NCBI RefSeq assembly: GCF_014195095.1
Contig: NZ_JACIBC010000003.1
Location: 679,810 to 743,809 of the forward strand
Source: Rhizobium sp. BK602
GTDB taxonomy: Bacteria; Pseudomonadota; Alphaproteobacteria; Rhizobiales; Rhizobiaceae
Direction: 5' to 3'
DNA: 64,000 nucleotides
Positions 8,689 through 18,748 of the stretch are shown piece after piece. Position numbers and translations under genes: made by a program. Below the pieces are notes generated by a model. That model saw only the letters and a list, made by a program, of their open reading frames with translations, was not told the origin of the DNA and searched no databases. Positions within the stretch are counted from its first letter, which is position 1. Every line of letters starts with the position of its first letter.

Positions 8689-10203
8689 ATGACCAGCAGA
8701 TGGAAATCAATCGGGCTTGCGGCCATCGTCGCCGGCCTCACGCTCACCGCAACCTATGCCGAGGCAGCCGGCGTGCTGACCATCGGCCGCCGCGAGGATT
8801 CGACCACGTTCGATCCGATCAAGACCGCCCAGAACATCGACAACTGGGTGTTCTCGAACGTCTACGACGTGCTGATCCGCGTCGACAAGACCGGCACCAA
8901 GCTGGAGCCCGGCCTCGCCGAAAGCTGGACGGCCTCCGACGATGGCTTGACCTACGTCTTCAAGATCCGCGACACGAAATTCTCCGACGGCTCGCCACTG
9001 ACGGCCGAGGACGCCGCCTTCAGCTTGCTGCGCATTCGCGACGATCCGGCCTCGCTCTGGAGCGATTCCTACAAGGTGATCGACACGGCGGTCGCGACCG
9101 ACGCCCATACGCTGACGATCAAGCTCAAGCACCCCTCCGCACCCTTCCTCTCGACGCTGGCGCTCCCCAACGCCTCCGTCATCTCCAAGAAGGGCATGGA
9201 GACGCTCGGCCCCGACGCCTATGCCGAAAAGCCGATCGCCTCGGGCGCCTTCACCGTCGACGAATGGCGGCGCGGCGACCGCATCATCCTCAAGAAGAAC
9301 CCCAATTTCTGGCAGGCCGACCGCGTGAAACTCGACGGCGTCGAATGGATCTCCGTCCCCGACGACAATACCCGTATGCTGAACGTCCAGGCCGGCCAGC
9401 TCGACACGGCGATCTTCGTGCCCTTCTCCCGCGTGGCGGAATTGCAGAAAGACCCGAACCTCACCGTCGACATCGACGCCTCGACGCGCGAGGATCATCT
9501 GCTGATCAACCATGCGCATGGCGATCTCGGCAAGAAGGAGGTCCGCCAGGCGCTCGATCTCGCCATCGACAAGAAGGCGATCGTCGATGCCGTCACCTTC
9601 GGCCAGGGTACGGTCGCCAATTCCTACATTCCCAAGGGCGCGCTCTATCACTATGCCGACAACCTGCAGCGCCCCTACGACCCGGAAAAGGCCAAGAAGC
9701 TACTGGCGGACGCCGGCGTTTCCAACCTGACCCTGACCTATCTGCTGCGCGCCGGCGATGAAGTCGACGAGCAGACGGCGGTGCTGATCCAGCAGCAATT
9801 GCAAAAGGCCGGCATCACCGCCAACCTGCAGAAGGTCGATCCCAGCCAGGAATGGGATATGACGGTCGCCGGCGATTACGACATCTCGGTCAACTACTGG
9901 ACCAATGACATTCTCGACCCCGACCAGAAGACGACCTTCGTGCTCGGCCACGATTCCAACAACAACTATTCCACCAACTACAAGAACGAGGCGGTGAAAG
10001 AACTCGTGGCCAAGGCGCGCCTGGAGCTCGATCCGAAGAAGCGCGAGCAGATGTATATCGATCTGCAGAAGATGGCGAAGGACGACGTCAACTGGATCGA
10101 CCTCTATTACAGCCCCTATATCAACGTCTCGCGCAAGAACATCGAGAACTTCTACCAGAACCCGCTCGGCCGGTTCTTCCTGGAAGATACCGTGAAGAAC
10201 TGA
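8689..10203 (+). CDS. dppA: peptide ABC substrate-binding protein (SBP family 5)
   Basis: 504 residues with a signal peptide of about 26 residues (cleavage near YAEA-AG). The family 5 pattern follows: TFDPIK, NVYDVLIRVD, LEPGLAESW, FKIRDTKFSDGSPLTAED. The ATG at 8689 has AAGGGA eight bases upstream; the frame stays open further upstream inside the ATPase gene but has no support there. It is the periplasmic receptor of the importer and lies last in the operon, followed by a strong hairpin. By analogy with PipR loci it may carry plant peptides or a signal precursor into the cell. Confidence 0.9.
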   Translation: MTSRWKSIGLAAIVAGLTLTATYAEAAGVLTIGRREDSTTFDPIKTAQNIDNWVFSNVYDVLIRVDKTGTKLEPGLAESWTASDDGLTYVFKIRDTKFSDGSPLTAEDAAFSLLRIRDDPASLWSDSYKVIDTAVATDAHTLTIKLKHPSAPFLSTLALPNASVISKKGMETLGPDAYAEKPIASGAFTVDEWRRGDRIILKKNPNFWQADRVKLDGVEWISVPDDNTRMLNVQAGQLDTAIFVPFSRVAELQKDPNLTVDIDASTREDHLLINHAHGDLGKKEVRQALDLAIDKKAIVDAVTFGQGTVANSYIPKGALYHYADNLQRPYDPEKAKKLLADAGVSNLTLTYLLRAGDEVDEQTAVLIQQQLQKAGITANLQKVDPSQEWDMTVAGDYDISVNYWTNDILDPDQKTTFVLGHDSNNNYSTNYKNEAVKELVAKARLELDPKKREQMYIDLQKMAKDDVNWIDLYYSPYINVSRKNIENFYQNPLGRFFLEDTVKN

Positions 10204-10240
10204 TCTTCGGCAGACGTCCTCTTCTCCCAAGCTTGCGGCA

Positions 10241-10269
10241 GAGGCCGGCACCATATCGGTGCCGGCCTC
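10241..10269 (+). terminator. hairpin after the peptide importer operon
   Basis: A perfect 12-bp stem (GAGGCCGGCACC with its complement) and a five-base loop begin 38 bp after the binding-protein stop. No long T-run follows. It probably ends or stabilises the operon transcript. Confidence 0.7.
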
Positions 10270-10494
10270 TTCGACATTGCAGGGCCTGTCTATCCGTCGA
10301 GACGTCATGCCGTCCGGGCGCTGTAACTTTCTCAACAAAGAAAAACACAAACGAAAAATCGGAAGACATATGGTCGTCCGGCAGGCCGAGGCGCGCGGAA
10401 AAGACCTGCAACTGCCAACGCTGGACATCGGCTCTCGCAATCGATGGCACAAGCGCTGCGCGCCATGAAGAGACTTCGGTAAAGGAATCCGATC

Positions 10495-10866
10495 ATGAAA
10501 ACTATCTTCGCGGCTCTCGCCTTGACCATGGCGGCCACGATCGGTGGCATAAGTCCGGCCGCCGCACAGGTGATCATCTACCGGGACCATTCACCCGACG
10601 ATGCTTCGGACGACGACCAGGTGGAGCCGTCCTTCATCCAGCACTGGAACCGCGAGCACGACTCGACCAACCGATGGGGAGAACGGCGCCACAGCTTTGG
10701 CCCGAACGATGTCATCCGGCTGCTGGAGCGGCGGGGCTATCGCGTCCGGGATGTCGACGATGTCGGCGAACGATATCTCGTCAGGGCGTCGCGCGACGGC
10801 GACAACCTTCTGGTCAGCGTGTCCCGCGACGGTGAGATCATGGGCGTCGTACACGACCGTTATTGA
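10495..10866 (+). CDS. small exported protein of unknown function
   Basis: 123 residues with a signal peptide of about 24 residues (SPAAAQ). The first half of the mature part is Asp-, His- and Trp-rich. The C-terminal half (about 70-123: VIRLLERRGYRVRDVDDVG, then YLVRASRDG and VSRDGEIMGV) resembles the PepSY/YpeB-like fold pattern of a helix followed by beta hairpins. The ATG is preceded by AAAGGAATCCGATC. I do not recognise a named family. It stands alone between a hairpin and a convergent gene. Confidence 0.65.
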   Translation: MKTIFAALALTMAATIGGISPAAAQVIIYRDHSPDDASDDDQVEPSFIQHWNREHDSTNRWGERRHSFGPNDVIRLLERRGYRVRDVDDVGERYLVRASRDGDNLLVSVSRDGEIMGVVHDRY

Positions 10867-10934
10867 TGCGATTGCCGCCGGACGGAGATGCTCTCCGCGG
10901 CGGCGACCCACGGATCGCTCCATTAGAGATTTTT

Positions 10935-10959
10935 GCCCCGCAGCCTCAAGCTGCGGGGC
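10935..10959. terminator. hairpin between convergent genes
   Basis: GCCCCGCAGC and its exact complement are separated by a five-base loop, between the convergent genes ending at 10866 and 10993. A run of five T precedes the stem on the plus strand. It is likely a shared terminator for both directions. Confidence 0.55.
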
Positions 10960-10992
10960 GTCCGGTCTTCGGGAGGAAACGGTATCCCTATG

Positions 10993-12081
10993 CTAAAGCG
11001 AAGTCGGCACGTCACCCTGGTCGACGCGGCGGGAGAATTCGGTCTCGATCCCCTTCGCCAGCTTCGCGGCCTGCCCGACCCAGTCCTCGCGCTCGATGCG
11101 GCCCGGAAAGGCCAGGTAGCTGCCGACCCATTCGGCATTTTCCTCGGTCCAGGCCGCGATCTGGGCAAAGGTCCAGATGCCAAGCTCGTTCAGCTTGATC
11201 TCATTGACATGGCCGATGCCGGAAATGCGCTTCAGATTGTCCGGCGTCGCATCTCCTTTCGCGGCGGTCGGCGGGCGCCGGCCGGGATGCTCACCGTCAG
11301 CGCCAGCGGTGGTGGTCGCGGCAGGCGCCGATGACGCCGGGCCAGGTGATGTGGGCGTATCGCCCGAGCGCGCGGAATCGGTTCCGAGCCCTTTCGCCAA
11401 TTGCGCCGCCTGCCCGATCCAGTCCTCGCGCTCGATGCGGCCGGGGAAGGCCATATAGCTGCCGACCCATTCGGCATTTTCCGGCGTCCAGGCCGCGATC
11501 TGTTTGAAGGTCCAGACACCCAACTCATTGAGCTTGCCCTCGTTGACGGGACCGATACCGTCGATGAGCTTCAGATCGTCAGGGGCGGCAGCCCCTTTCA
11601 CCAAGGCCAGCGGGCGCAGGCCGGGATGGAGGTGATCGCCAGCGGGAGCGGCGGGAACTGGTGCCGATGCGGTTGCCCGCACCGGCTCGGGTGTTGGAAT
11701 CGGCGCTGGGGCTGGCGTCGGCACGGGAGACGGCGGCGTGACCCGAACAGGCGTGGGTTCGGCGGCTACGAGAGGCTCGCTCACATCCGCTTCCCGCGCG
11801 CCGAAACTCGCCAGCCAGCTACCGAGGAAGCAGCCGACGATATAGCTTCCGACGAAGAGCAGCGCGGTTTCGAGATAGTGTCCCGCCAGTCCGGGCAACC
11901 ATTTGAATATAGCCACGACCAGGCCGATGAGAAACAGCAGGCCCAGCAGCTTGAACCAGCCGGGCCAGGCATCCGGCCACCAGCCGCTTCTTGAGCGCAG
12001 GAAGGTCACGAAACCGACGATGCCCCCAAGCACCAGTGCGAGAAGCATCCATAACCAGTAGGTGGAAAACAGATAGGTCAT
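10993..12081 (-). CDS. membrane protein with two helix-hairpin-helix repeats
   Basis: 362 residues. Two or three membrane spans (about 8-28, 43-60 and 68-92) are followed by a Pro/Ala-rich linker and two copies of a 65-residue domain at residues 167-231 and 280-344. Each copy reads roughly as DD/DNLK.I.GIG..NE.KLNELG.WTF.QIAAWT.ENAEWVGSY and is a helix-hairpin-helix-like domain, of the type also seen as a C-terminal extension of rhizobial NuoE. The copies are nearly identical at DNA level (11050-11244 and 11389-11583), so this is an internal duplication. It lies 11 bp after the OmpA/BON gene and is probably co-transcribed. Function unknown. Confidence 0.75.
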   Translation of the reverse strand: MTYLFSTYWLWMLLALVLGGIVGFVTFLRSRSGWWPDAWPGWFKLLGLLFLIGLVVAIFKWLPGLAGHYLETALLFVGSYIVGCFLGSWLASFGAREADVSEPLVAAEPTPVRVTPPSPVPTPAPAPIPTPEPVRATASAPVPAAPAGDHLHPGLRPLALVKGAAAPDDLKLIDGIGPVNEGKLNELGVWTFKQIAAWTPENAEWVGSYMAFPGRIEREDWIGQAAQLAKGLGTDSARSGDTPTSPGPASSAPAATTTAGADGEHPGRRPPTAAKGDATPDNLKRISGIGHVNEIKLNELGIWTFAQIAAWTEENAEWVGSYLAFPGRIEREDWVGQAAKLAKGIETEFSRRVDQGDVPTSL

Positions 12082-12092
12082 TGCCGCCTCTC

Positions 12093-13580
12093 CTATTTGA
12101 TAGAGAATTCGATACGGCGATTGAGCGCCTTGCCCTCATCGGTATCGTTCGATGCGATCGGGCGAGACGAGCCGAGACCGATGGCGGTCAGCCGGCTTGC
12201 CGGTACGCCCGCGTCGCTCAGATAGGTGACGACGGCTTTGGCCCGCTGTTCGGACAGCGCGACATTCGCCGCTTCGTTGCCGCTCGAATCCGTATGACCG
12301 GAGATCTCGACAGCATTGCCGGGGCAGCGATTGATCGTCGCGACGATGGTATCCAGCACGCCTGATGATACCGAGGAGATCCTGGCCTTACCGGTATCGA
12401 AGTTGATCTTCGATTTGCTGAGGATCGTGTTGAGCAGGGATTGGCAATTCGGAGCATCGACCGCCGGAGCGGGCGCGCTGACGGCGATTTCGGCGGGCGC
12501 CGCCTTGAAGCCCGCAGGTATGGCAGCGGCGAACCCGTCCTGAATGCTCTTGACGGCACCGTCATAGAGCGCTTCGCCGGACAGCTTCGCATCCGTGCTG
12601 GAAAGCGAGAACGATCCCGTGGCAAGGCGTGACAGGGCATTGAGGCCGGCGGTCGCGGCAGCGGCAAAGCCGTCCGGCGCGCCGGCGGCGGCTTTCAACT
12701 GATCACTGATCTCATCGCCGGCAAAAAGGTTCTTGGCGGCGTCGAGGATCTTGCCGTGCGTGTCGTCGTCCGGATAAGTGCCCGAAAGCGTCAGTTTCCC
12801 CGCCTCCTTCAAGGCGTCGAAACTGAAGGAAGACGGCGCAAGCGCCGGTGTGACGGAGGCCGAGGCTCCGGCGGAGGCCACTGCCGCGCCGGAAGAAACC
12901 GCCGGGTCCGTCGGAGCGGGAACAGCGGCCGCTACGGGCGCGGGTGCCGCGATATCCGACTTGGCAAGGGAAAAGCCTTGCGGCAGTGCCTTGAGCGCAG
13001 CCATGATCCCATCATAGGCATCGCGGGTGTCGACCGTGCCGGAAATTCCGAGCCCGGTATCGGACAGCGATACAGCGCCCTTGGAAAGACGGGCGAGCTG
13101 ATCCAGCCCGAACTGGACACCGGCATCGTAGCCGGCTGGCGCGCCGCTGGCATATTGCATTTCATCCTTGACGTCGGCGCCCGAGAAAGCAGCCTTCGCG
13201 GCCGAAACGATCTTGTCGCGCACGGTCGGGTCCGGCACGTTGCCAGTCAGGACGACGCTCGAACCTTCGTGGGATGCGCCCCAGTTGAAAGGCTTGGCGA
13301 CATCCGGCTGCCTGGCATCGACCAGTACCTTGCGGACACCCCAGACGCTATCCACGATGCCCGCGATCTTTCCGGCCTCATCCGGCGAAAACACCGTGCC
13401 GGAGACGGAGACGTCGCGCCCGACCACGTTGAAGGCAGGATTGAGAACCGCCGAGCCCAAAGCGGACGTCGACCTGTTGCCAAGATCACTATCGATGGAT
13501 TTTCCGGTAAAGATCGTGGCTAGAATCCACAGGATTGCAAGGGGGATCAATCCCCACCACCATTTCGAAGGCTGACTCAT
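12093..13580 (-). CDS. OmpA-family protein with BON-type repeats
   Basis: 495 residues from an ATG preceded by GGGGG; an in-frame TTG lies 12 bases upstream. There is one N-terminal membrane span (WWWGLIPLAILWILATIF). The middle part repeats BON-like units (VSVSGTVFSPDE..., VVLTGNVPDPTVRDKI, KLTLSGTYPDDDTHGKI). The C-terminal OmpA domain (about 385-495) carries the peptidoglycan-binding pattern GHTDSSGNEAANVALSEQRA, RLTAIGLGSSRP and NRRIEFSIK. It probably anchors the envelope to peptidoglycan from the inner membrane. It is the first gene of a pair with the helix-hairpin-helix protein. Confidence 0.85.
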   Translation of the reverse strand: MSQPSKWWWGLIPLAILWILATIFTGKSIDSDLGNRSTSALGSAVLNPAFNVVGRDVSVSGTVFSPDEAGKIAGIVDSVWGVRKVLVDARQPDVAKPFNWGASHEGSSVVLTGNVPDPTVRDKIVSAAKAAFSGADVKDEMQYASGAPAGYDAGVQFGLDQLARLSKGAVSLSDTGLGISGTVDTRDAYDGIMAALKALPQGFSLAKSDIAAPAPVAAAVPAPTDPAVSSGAAVASAGASASVTPALAPSSFSFDALKEAGKLTLSGTYPDDDTHGKILDAAKNLFAGDEISDQLKAAAGAPDGFAAAATAGLNALSRLATGSFSLSSTDAKLSGEALYDGAVKSIQDGFAAAIPAGFKAAPAEIAVSAPAPAVDAPNCQSLLNTILSKSKINFDTGKARISSVSSGVLDTIVATINRCPGNAVEISGHTDSSGNEAANVALSEQRAKAVVTYLSDAGVPASRLTAIGLGSSRPIASNDTDEGKALNRRIEFSIK

Positions 13581-13898
13581 AGATACCCCCAATGACTGAA
13601 CCCAGGACGGCTATATATGAGTTATAAAGCATATACTTTAAACCATTATATTCGCAACAAAAATTGTATTCATCACATGTATGCGATCTTCTGCGGTTCT
13701 TCGTGAGCTAGCCTCCGACGGGGTTCATTGGGGTGCAAACGGATATTTCGAACCCGCATCCAAGGCCCTTTAGGCCCGCCTTTTGAGGAGATTGCAGCAA
13801 AGCGGTTCAGCCGCATACAAGGCAATACCGGCCTCGCACACGCGATGAAAACGGGGCAAGATGATAAGAAACCTCGCGACCTATCTCGCCGGTCGTTC
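13581..13898. other. intergenic region, AT-rich part
   Basis: No credible gene here. Bases 13611-13690 are markedly AT-rich compared with the surroundings and lie directly upstream of the OmpA/BON gene, so they probably hold its promoter. The remainder has no clear repeat; a small GCGG-CCGC hairpin at about 13801-13813 could end the methyltransferase-like transcript. Confidence 0.4.
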
Positions 13899-14567
13899 CT
13901 ACCAGACGAAGGGAACGAACCGATAGCGCACGCGCCCGACATAGGCATCGTAGCCGCTCAACTCCGATCTTAGAGTCCGCTCCTCGTGAACTGCGCGCCA
14001 GCCGATCGCGACGATCAGCAGCGCGGAGAACAGCAAGCCCCACCAGGAGCCGAGCAACAAGGGCACCCCGAGAAAGAGAAACAGCACGCTGGCATACATC
14101 GGATGGCGCACGATCGCGTAAGGCCCTGTATCGATCACCGTCTGATCCGGCTGGATTTTCACCGACGGTGCGGCAAAGACATTTGCATGAAACGTCCATA
14201 ATGTGCCGAGCATATTGGCGACGACACCAAGGGCTCCGGCCACCTGAAGCCAGAACGGCACGGCGGTAAAGCCGGTGCGGGCCGCATCCCAGCCCATGAA
14301 GCCCATCCAGCAGCAGAAGGCCGGGATGAACAAGCTCAGCCAGATACGATCCCAGGTTTTCTGACCGCGCTGCAAGGGCGAGCCCATGCGCTCCAGCAGC
14401 AGTCTCGGACTGTAACGCGACAACCAGGAGATCATGGCCAGACTGCCGACCGCAAACAGGCCGATCACGACCCAGGCGCCGGGAAAAGCGAGCGTGCCGG
14501 CCGGCCAGAAAAGCAGCACGGCCATGAAGACCAGCCATGCCAGGAGCTGAAACAGATAAGAGGTCAT
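13899..14567 (-). CDS. isoprenylcysteine carboxyl methyltransferase-like membrane protein
   Basis: 222 residues from an ATG with GAGGAG five bases upstream. There are four to five membrane spans and the family block TGPYAIVRHPMYAS plus a C-terminal HEERTLRSELSGYDAYVGRVRYRFVPF. This is the ICMT/phospholipid N-methyltransferase-like fold, which binds S-adenosylmethionine at the membrane. Bacterial members have varied or unknown substrates. It stands alone; no neighbour suggests a substrate. Confidence 0.8.
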   Translation of the reverse strand: MTSYLFQLLAWLVFMAVLLFWPAGTLAFPGAWVVIGLFAVGSLAMISWLSRYSPRLLLERMGSPLQRGQKTWDRIWLSLFIPAFCCWMGFMGWDAARTGFTAVPFWLQVAGALGVVANMLGTLWTFHANVFAAPSVKIQPDQTVIDTGPYAIVRHPMYASVLFLFLGVPLLLGSWWGLLFSALLIVAIGWRAVHEERTLRSELSGYDAYVGRVRYRFVPFVW

Positions 14568-14761
14568 GATGCTCCTCGATGGAGGAAACCTGCAAACGGC
14601 CGGCATCTGGAGGCATGAAGACGAGACGCAGGACTATTCATGGACCATTCCCCCACGCTTGGTTCAAGTCAATCGTTCAGCGGGCATGCAAGCTGCAAAA
14701 TGCTTTTCCAGCACCGGCAATGTCTTCCTGGCAAGCGTCGATACCGGCAGCCGCCTTCGCG

Positions 14762-16177
14762 TCAGAAATCGAAGATGCTGAGGCCGGTCGTCATCTCGTC
14801 CAGCCCGAGCGGCCTGGTCACGGGCGGTTCGGCGCGCGAAAGACAGCCCTTGCGTTCGCACAGCCGACAGGCCGGCCCGACGGCGACGGGTAGCTGGCCC
14901 GATGAAGCGGACTGACCATAGGCCAGATTGGCGCCGACCGCGCTGTCGCAGCCCACAAGCAGCGCCGTACGTCGAATACGCTCGCCGAACGGCGCCCGCG
15001 GCCCCTCCTGGGTACGCGCCACGGTGAGATAGGTCGAGCCATCCGGCATCTCGACGGTCTCCGACAATATCTGGCCCGGCTGCAGGAATGCGGCGTGGAT
15101 GTTGAGTTTCGGACAGCCGCCGCCGAAGGACGAGCGCGGAAAGCCATGCGCGCCCATCCTGCGCAGGCGATGGCCGGCGGAATCGATCTCCATGAGAAAG
15201 AAAGGCACGCCGGATGCGCCTGGCCGCTGCAGCATGGTCAGACGCGCCGCCGCCTGCCCGAAGGAAACCGAGAAACGCGCGCACAGCATATCGATATCGT
15301 ATTTGACGCCCTGGGCCGCCTTGAGGAAGGCCGCATAGGGCATGGCGAGCGCCAGCGCCGCCAGGCGGCCAAGCTCGAAGCGGGCGATGCGCCTGGCCTC
15401 GGGGGTCGACAAGGAAAGCTCCCCCAGCTCGGCGCCGATCGCCTCCTTGAGGGCGATGCCTGCAACCTCGATGGCGATCTCATGCGTCTGGTCGGCCGGC
15501 GACAGCCGTTCGGACAGAAACAGGCGCATCGAATGCCGGTCGAAACGCCGGCGAAGATCGGGCATGACATGAACGGGCAGAATGCGCACGCTGATCCCAC
15601 ACTCCGCGCGCAGCCAGTCCTTCAAGGCGAAAGGCAGATCCTGATCGGCCGACAGGCTGGCGGCAAAACTTTCAGCCGCCGTTTCAAGACGCGGGAAATA
15701 GGCCGAACGGCTCTCGAAGACGTCGCGGACCTCATCGGCCGGCAGGCGGGCACCGCCGATGGGCGGCGTCGCGCCGGCTTGCGTGGTCAAGGTCATCAGG
15801 TCGGAAAGGCGGGCGGCCTGCTCGCGATAGGCGCGGTAGAGCTTGACGACACCGCTTGCCGCATTCGGCGCGATCTCGGCAAGCTCGACCAGCTCCTGAT
15901 CGCCCGGCAACTCGCCGGCAAGCAGCGGATCGGCGAAGACCTCCTTCAACTGGCCGAGACCGTCGCCCGCCTCGCTCCTGAGTTCGTCGAGATCGATCTT
16001 GAAGGCGGAGCTCAGCTTCAGCAGCAGCTGCACGGTCAAGGGCCGCTGGTTGCGCTCGATGAGGTTGAGATAGGAGGGAGAGATTTCCAGCGCATCCGCC
16101 ATCGCGGTCTGGGTCATGCCGAGCCCGTTGCGCACACGCCGGACCTTCGGGCCGGCGAAAATCTTTCTCTCCACCAT
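14762..16177 (-). CDS. XRE-family short-chain fatty-acyl regulator (RamB/ScfR type)
   Basis: 471 residues. An N-terminal XRE helix-turn-helix (about 10-68: RVRNGLGMTQTAMADALEIS, then YLNLIERNQRPLT) is followed by an ImmA/IrrE peptidase-like middle part and a C-terminal DUF2083 domain with clustered cysteines (GCDSAVGANLAYG, CRLCERKGCLSRAEPP). This layout is that of RamB of Corynebacterium and short-chain acyl-CoA regulators, which control acetate and glyoxylate genes. It diverges from isocitrate lyase, which strongly supports that role. The start has AGGAG five bases before the ATG. Confidence 0.87.
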   Translation of the reverse strand: MVERKIFAGPKVRRVRNGLGMTQTAMADALEISPSYLNLIERNQRPLTVQLLLKLSSAFKIDLDELRSEAGDGLGQLKEVFADPLLAGELPGDQELVELAEIAPNAASGVVKLYRAYREQAARLSDLMTLTTQAGATPPIGGARLPADEVRDVFESRSAYFPRLETAAESFAASLSADQDLPFALKDWLRAECGISVRILPVHVMPDLRRRFDRHSMRLFLSERLSPADQTHEIAIEVAGIALKEAIGAELGELSLSTPEARRIARFELGRLAALALAMPYAAFLKAAQGVKYDIDMLCARFSVSFGQAAARLTMLQRPGASGVPFFLMEIDSAGHRLRRMGAHGFPRSSFGGGCPKLNIHAAFLQPGQILSETVEMPDGSTYLTVARTQEGPRAPFGERIRRTALLVGCDSAVGANLAYGQSASSGQLPVAVGPACRLCERKGCLSRAEPPVTRPLGLDEMTTGLSIFDF

Positions 16178-16360
16178 CAGCGCTCCTCCGCCTCCAATAT
16201 TTTACAAATCTTGACAAAGTGACTGCCGCTCTTCGTCAAGGATTTGCAACGTGACCCTTTTCCGGACGCTATCCAAAAGGTTTCTCTGGCATTTCGCCGT
16301 CACTTTGTCGATCTTGTCAATGCGTCACCCGAGTGACGGACATTCTGTATGGAGGAAATC
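16178..16360. promoter_or_regulatory. divergent control region of the regulator and aceA
   Basis: The region holds TGACAAAGTGAC at 16212-16223 and its near-perfect complement GTCACTTTGTCG at 16299-16310. A palindrome CGTCAC-CCGA-GTGACG lies at 16323-16338, just before the aceA start. A TTTGCAA element at 16243-16249 (variant TTTACAA at 16201-16207) resembles the core of the RamB box known from Corynebacterium. These are likely binding sites of the divergent regulator. Confidence 0.5.
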
Positions 16361-17650
<1,290 letters not shown>

Positions 17651-17673
17651 ACCGAAGCTCAAGGAGGAAAACC

Positions 17674-17913
17674 ATGGCTTCCATCGTACGTGTCCGCGAG
17701 CGCGCGGAAGAACAATCCACAACCCTGACGCCCGATCAGCAAAGCACGATCCGGGCGCTGGCGAACGACCTGCACCGGCTGAACCACTCGGTCATGAAGG
17801 CCGTCGAGGCCGGCATCTCGGTCGAGCTCGTCCGCTCGGCCCGCCATCACGGCGGTGAAGGCAACTGGGGCGACCTGTTGATTCCGGTCGTCATGGCGCG
17901 CGGCCAGGCGTAA
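17674..17913 (+). CDS. small conserved protein downstream of aceA (DUF6074-like)
   Basis: 79 residues, with AAGGAGG before the ATG. It is a soluble helical protein (LTPDQQSTIRALANDLHRLNHSVMKAVEAGISVELVRSARHH). I recall a small gene of this kind following aceA in rhizobia; function unknown. It is co-transcribed with aceA by position (23 bp) and followed by a terminator. Confidence 0.7.
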   Translation: MASIVRVRERAEEQSTTLTPDQQSTIRALANDLHRLNHSVMKAVEAGISVELVRSARHHGGEGNWGDLLIPVVMARGQA

Positions 17914-17935
17914 ACCTGCCGCCAGTAACACGATG

Positions 17936-17975
17936 CTGCCGCATGTCGGACACGACCTGCGGCAGTATTCGTTTT
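17936..17975 (+). terminator. terminator after the aceA operon
   Basis: Stem CTGCCGCA / TGCGGCAG with an inner GTCG/CGAC stem, followed within ten bases by TTTT. It lies 22 bp after the small gene's stop and faces the convergent response-regulator gene. Confidence 0.7.
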
Positions 17976-17983
17976 AGGGGACA

Positions 17984-18748
17984 TCATCCATCTCGCAAGA
18001 AAGGATCGGCATCGCGGCTGGAGGCGCTCTGCCGGGCGAGCCAGCCCGCCAGATCCGCCTCGGCGCGCTCGATCGCGCTGTGGTTCAGGAGTTTGCGCAG
18101 GAAAGCGACGGCCACGGCCCGTGCGCGCAGATTGAACCGGCCGTCATCAGGGTCATGGCCAAGGGAGCGATAGACGTCCAGCTTCTCATAGAGCTGCTGC
18201 AAGCGGTTCTGCACGCTGCGCACCGAGAGATTGCGCCGCTGGGCAATGGCCCGGTCGGTCAGACCGAGCGCGATGTCGACAAGGATTTCATATTCGGCAT
18301 CGGTGAAGCCGTTGGCATTGCCAAGGCTTTTCTGCTGCATACCGCGCACTTCGCGGTCGATCACGCACTGGCTCTCGATGAAGATGCTGCGCAGCGCCAG
18401 CCGCAAGCGATCGTCCGAGGCCGACTTCAGCACATAGCCATAAACGGCCCCCTGCGGCACGATGCGCGACACACCCCGCACATAGGCCTCGTCGGAATAG
18501 TTCGACCAGAACAGGATGCGGGTCTCGGGCCTCTCTTTCCAGATGGTCCGGGCCGCCTCGATGCCGTTGCGCGGGCTCATCTGCAGATCCATCACCACAT
18601 GGGCCGAACGATAGTCGCGGGCGAGCCTTTCGCCGGCATGGCCGTTTTCCGCCTCGAGCACGGTTTCGCATTCCGGTAGAGCCGCCCGGACCGCTTCGTT
18701 GAGATAGGAACGATGCAGCGGATCGTCCTCGATGATCAACACCTTCAT
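17984..18748 (-). CDS. NarL/LuxR-type response regulator
   Basis: 254 residues: a receiver domain with the phospho-acceptor in VVMDLQM (Asp54) and acidic DD at 8-9, then a helix-turn-helix of LuxR/NarL type (about 145-200: FTDAEYEILVDIALGLTDRAIAQRRNLSVRSVQNRLQQLY). A C-terminal extension of about 45 residues is longer than usual. Its start overlaps the stop of the sensor kinase by four bases, so the two form one system. It may control the divergent sugar ABC importer. Confidence 0.88.
   Translation of the reverse strand: MKVLIIEDDPLHRSYLNEAVRAALPECETVLEAENGHAGERLARDYRSAHVVMDLQMSPRNGIEAARTIWKERPETRILFWSNYSDEAYVRGVSRIVPQGAVYGYVLKSASDDRLRLALRSIFIESQCVIDREVRGMQQKSLGNANGFTDAEYEILVDIALGLTDRAIAQRRNLSVRSVQNRLQQLYEKLDVYRSLGHDPDDGRFNLRARAVAVAFLRKLLNHSAIERAEADLAGWLARQSASSRDADPFLRDG

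Noticed and set aside
13730..13790. tRNA-like GGGTTCGAA stretch on the minus strand
   Set aside because: No cloverleaf could be folded around it; only the T-loop-like motif is present.
13673..13948. 91-codon minus-strand frame downstream of the methyltransferase-like gene
   Set aside because: It overlaps the end of that gene, lacks a start signal and shows no domain; treated as intergenic.
15095..16222. 375-codon open frame on the plus strand
   Set aside because: It is antisense to the XRE regulator, which has well-conserved domains and a good ribosome binding site.
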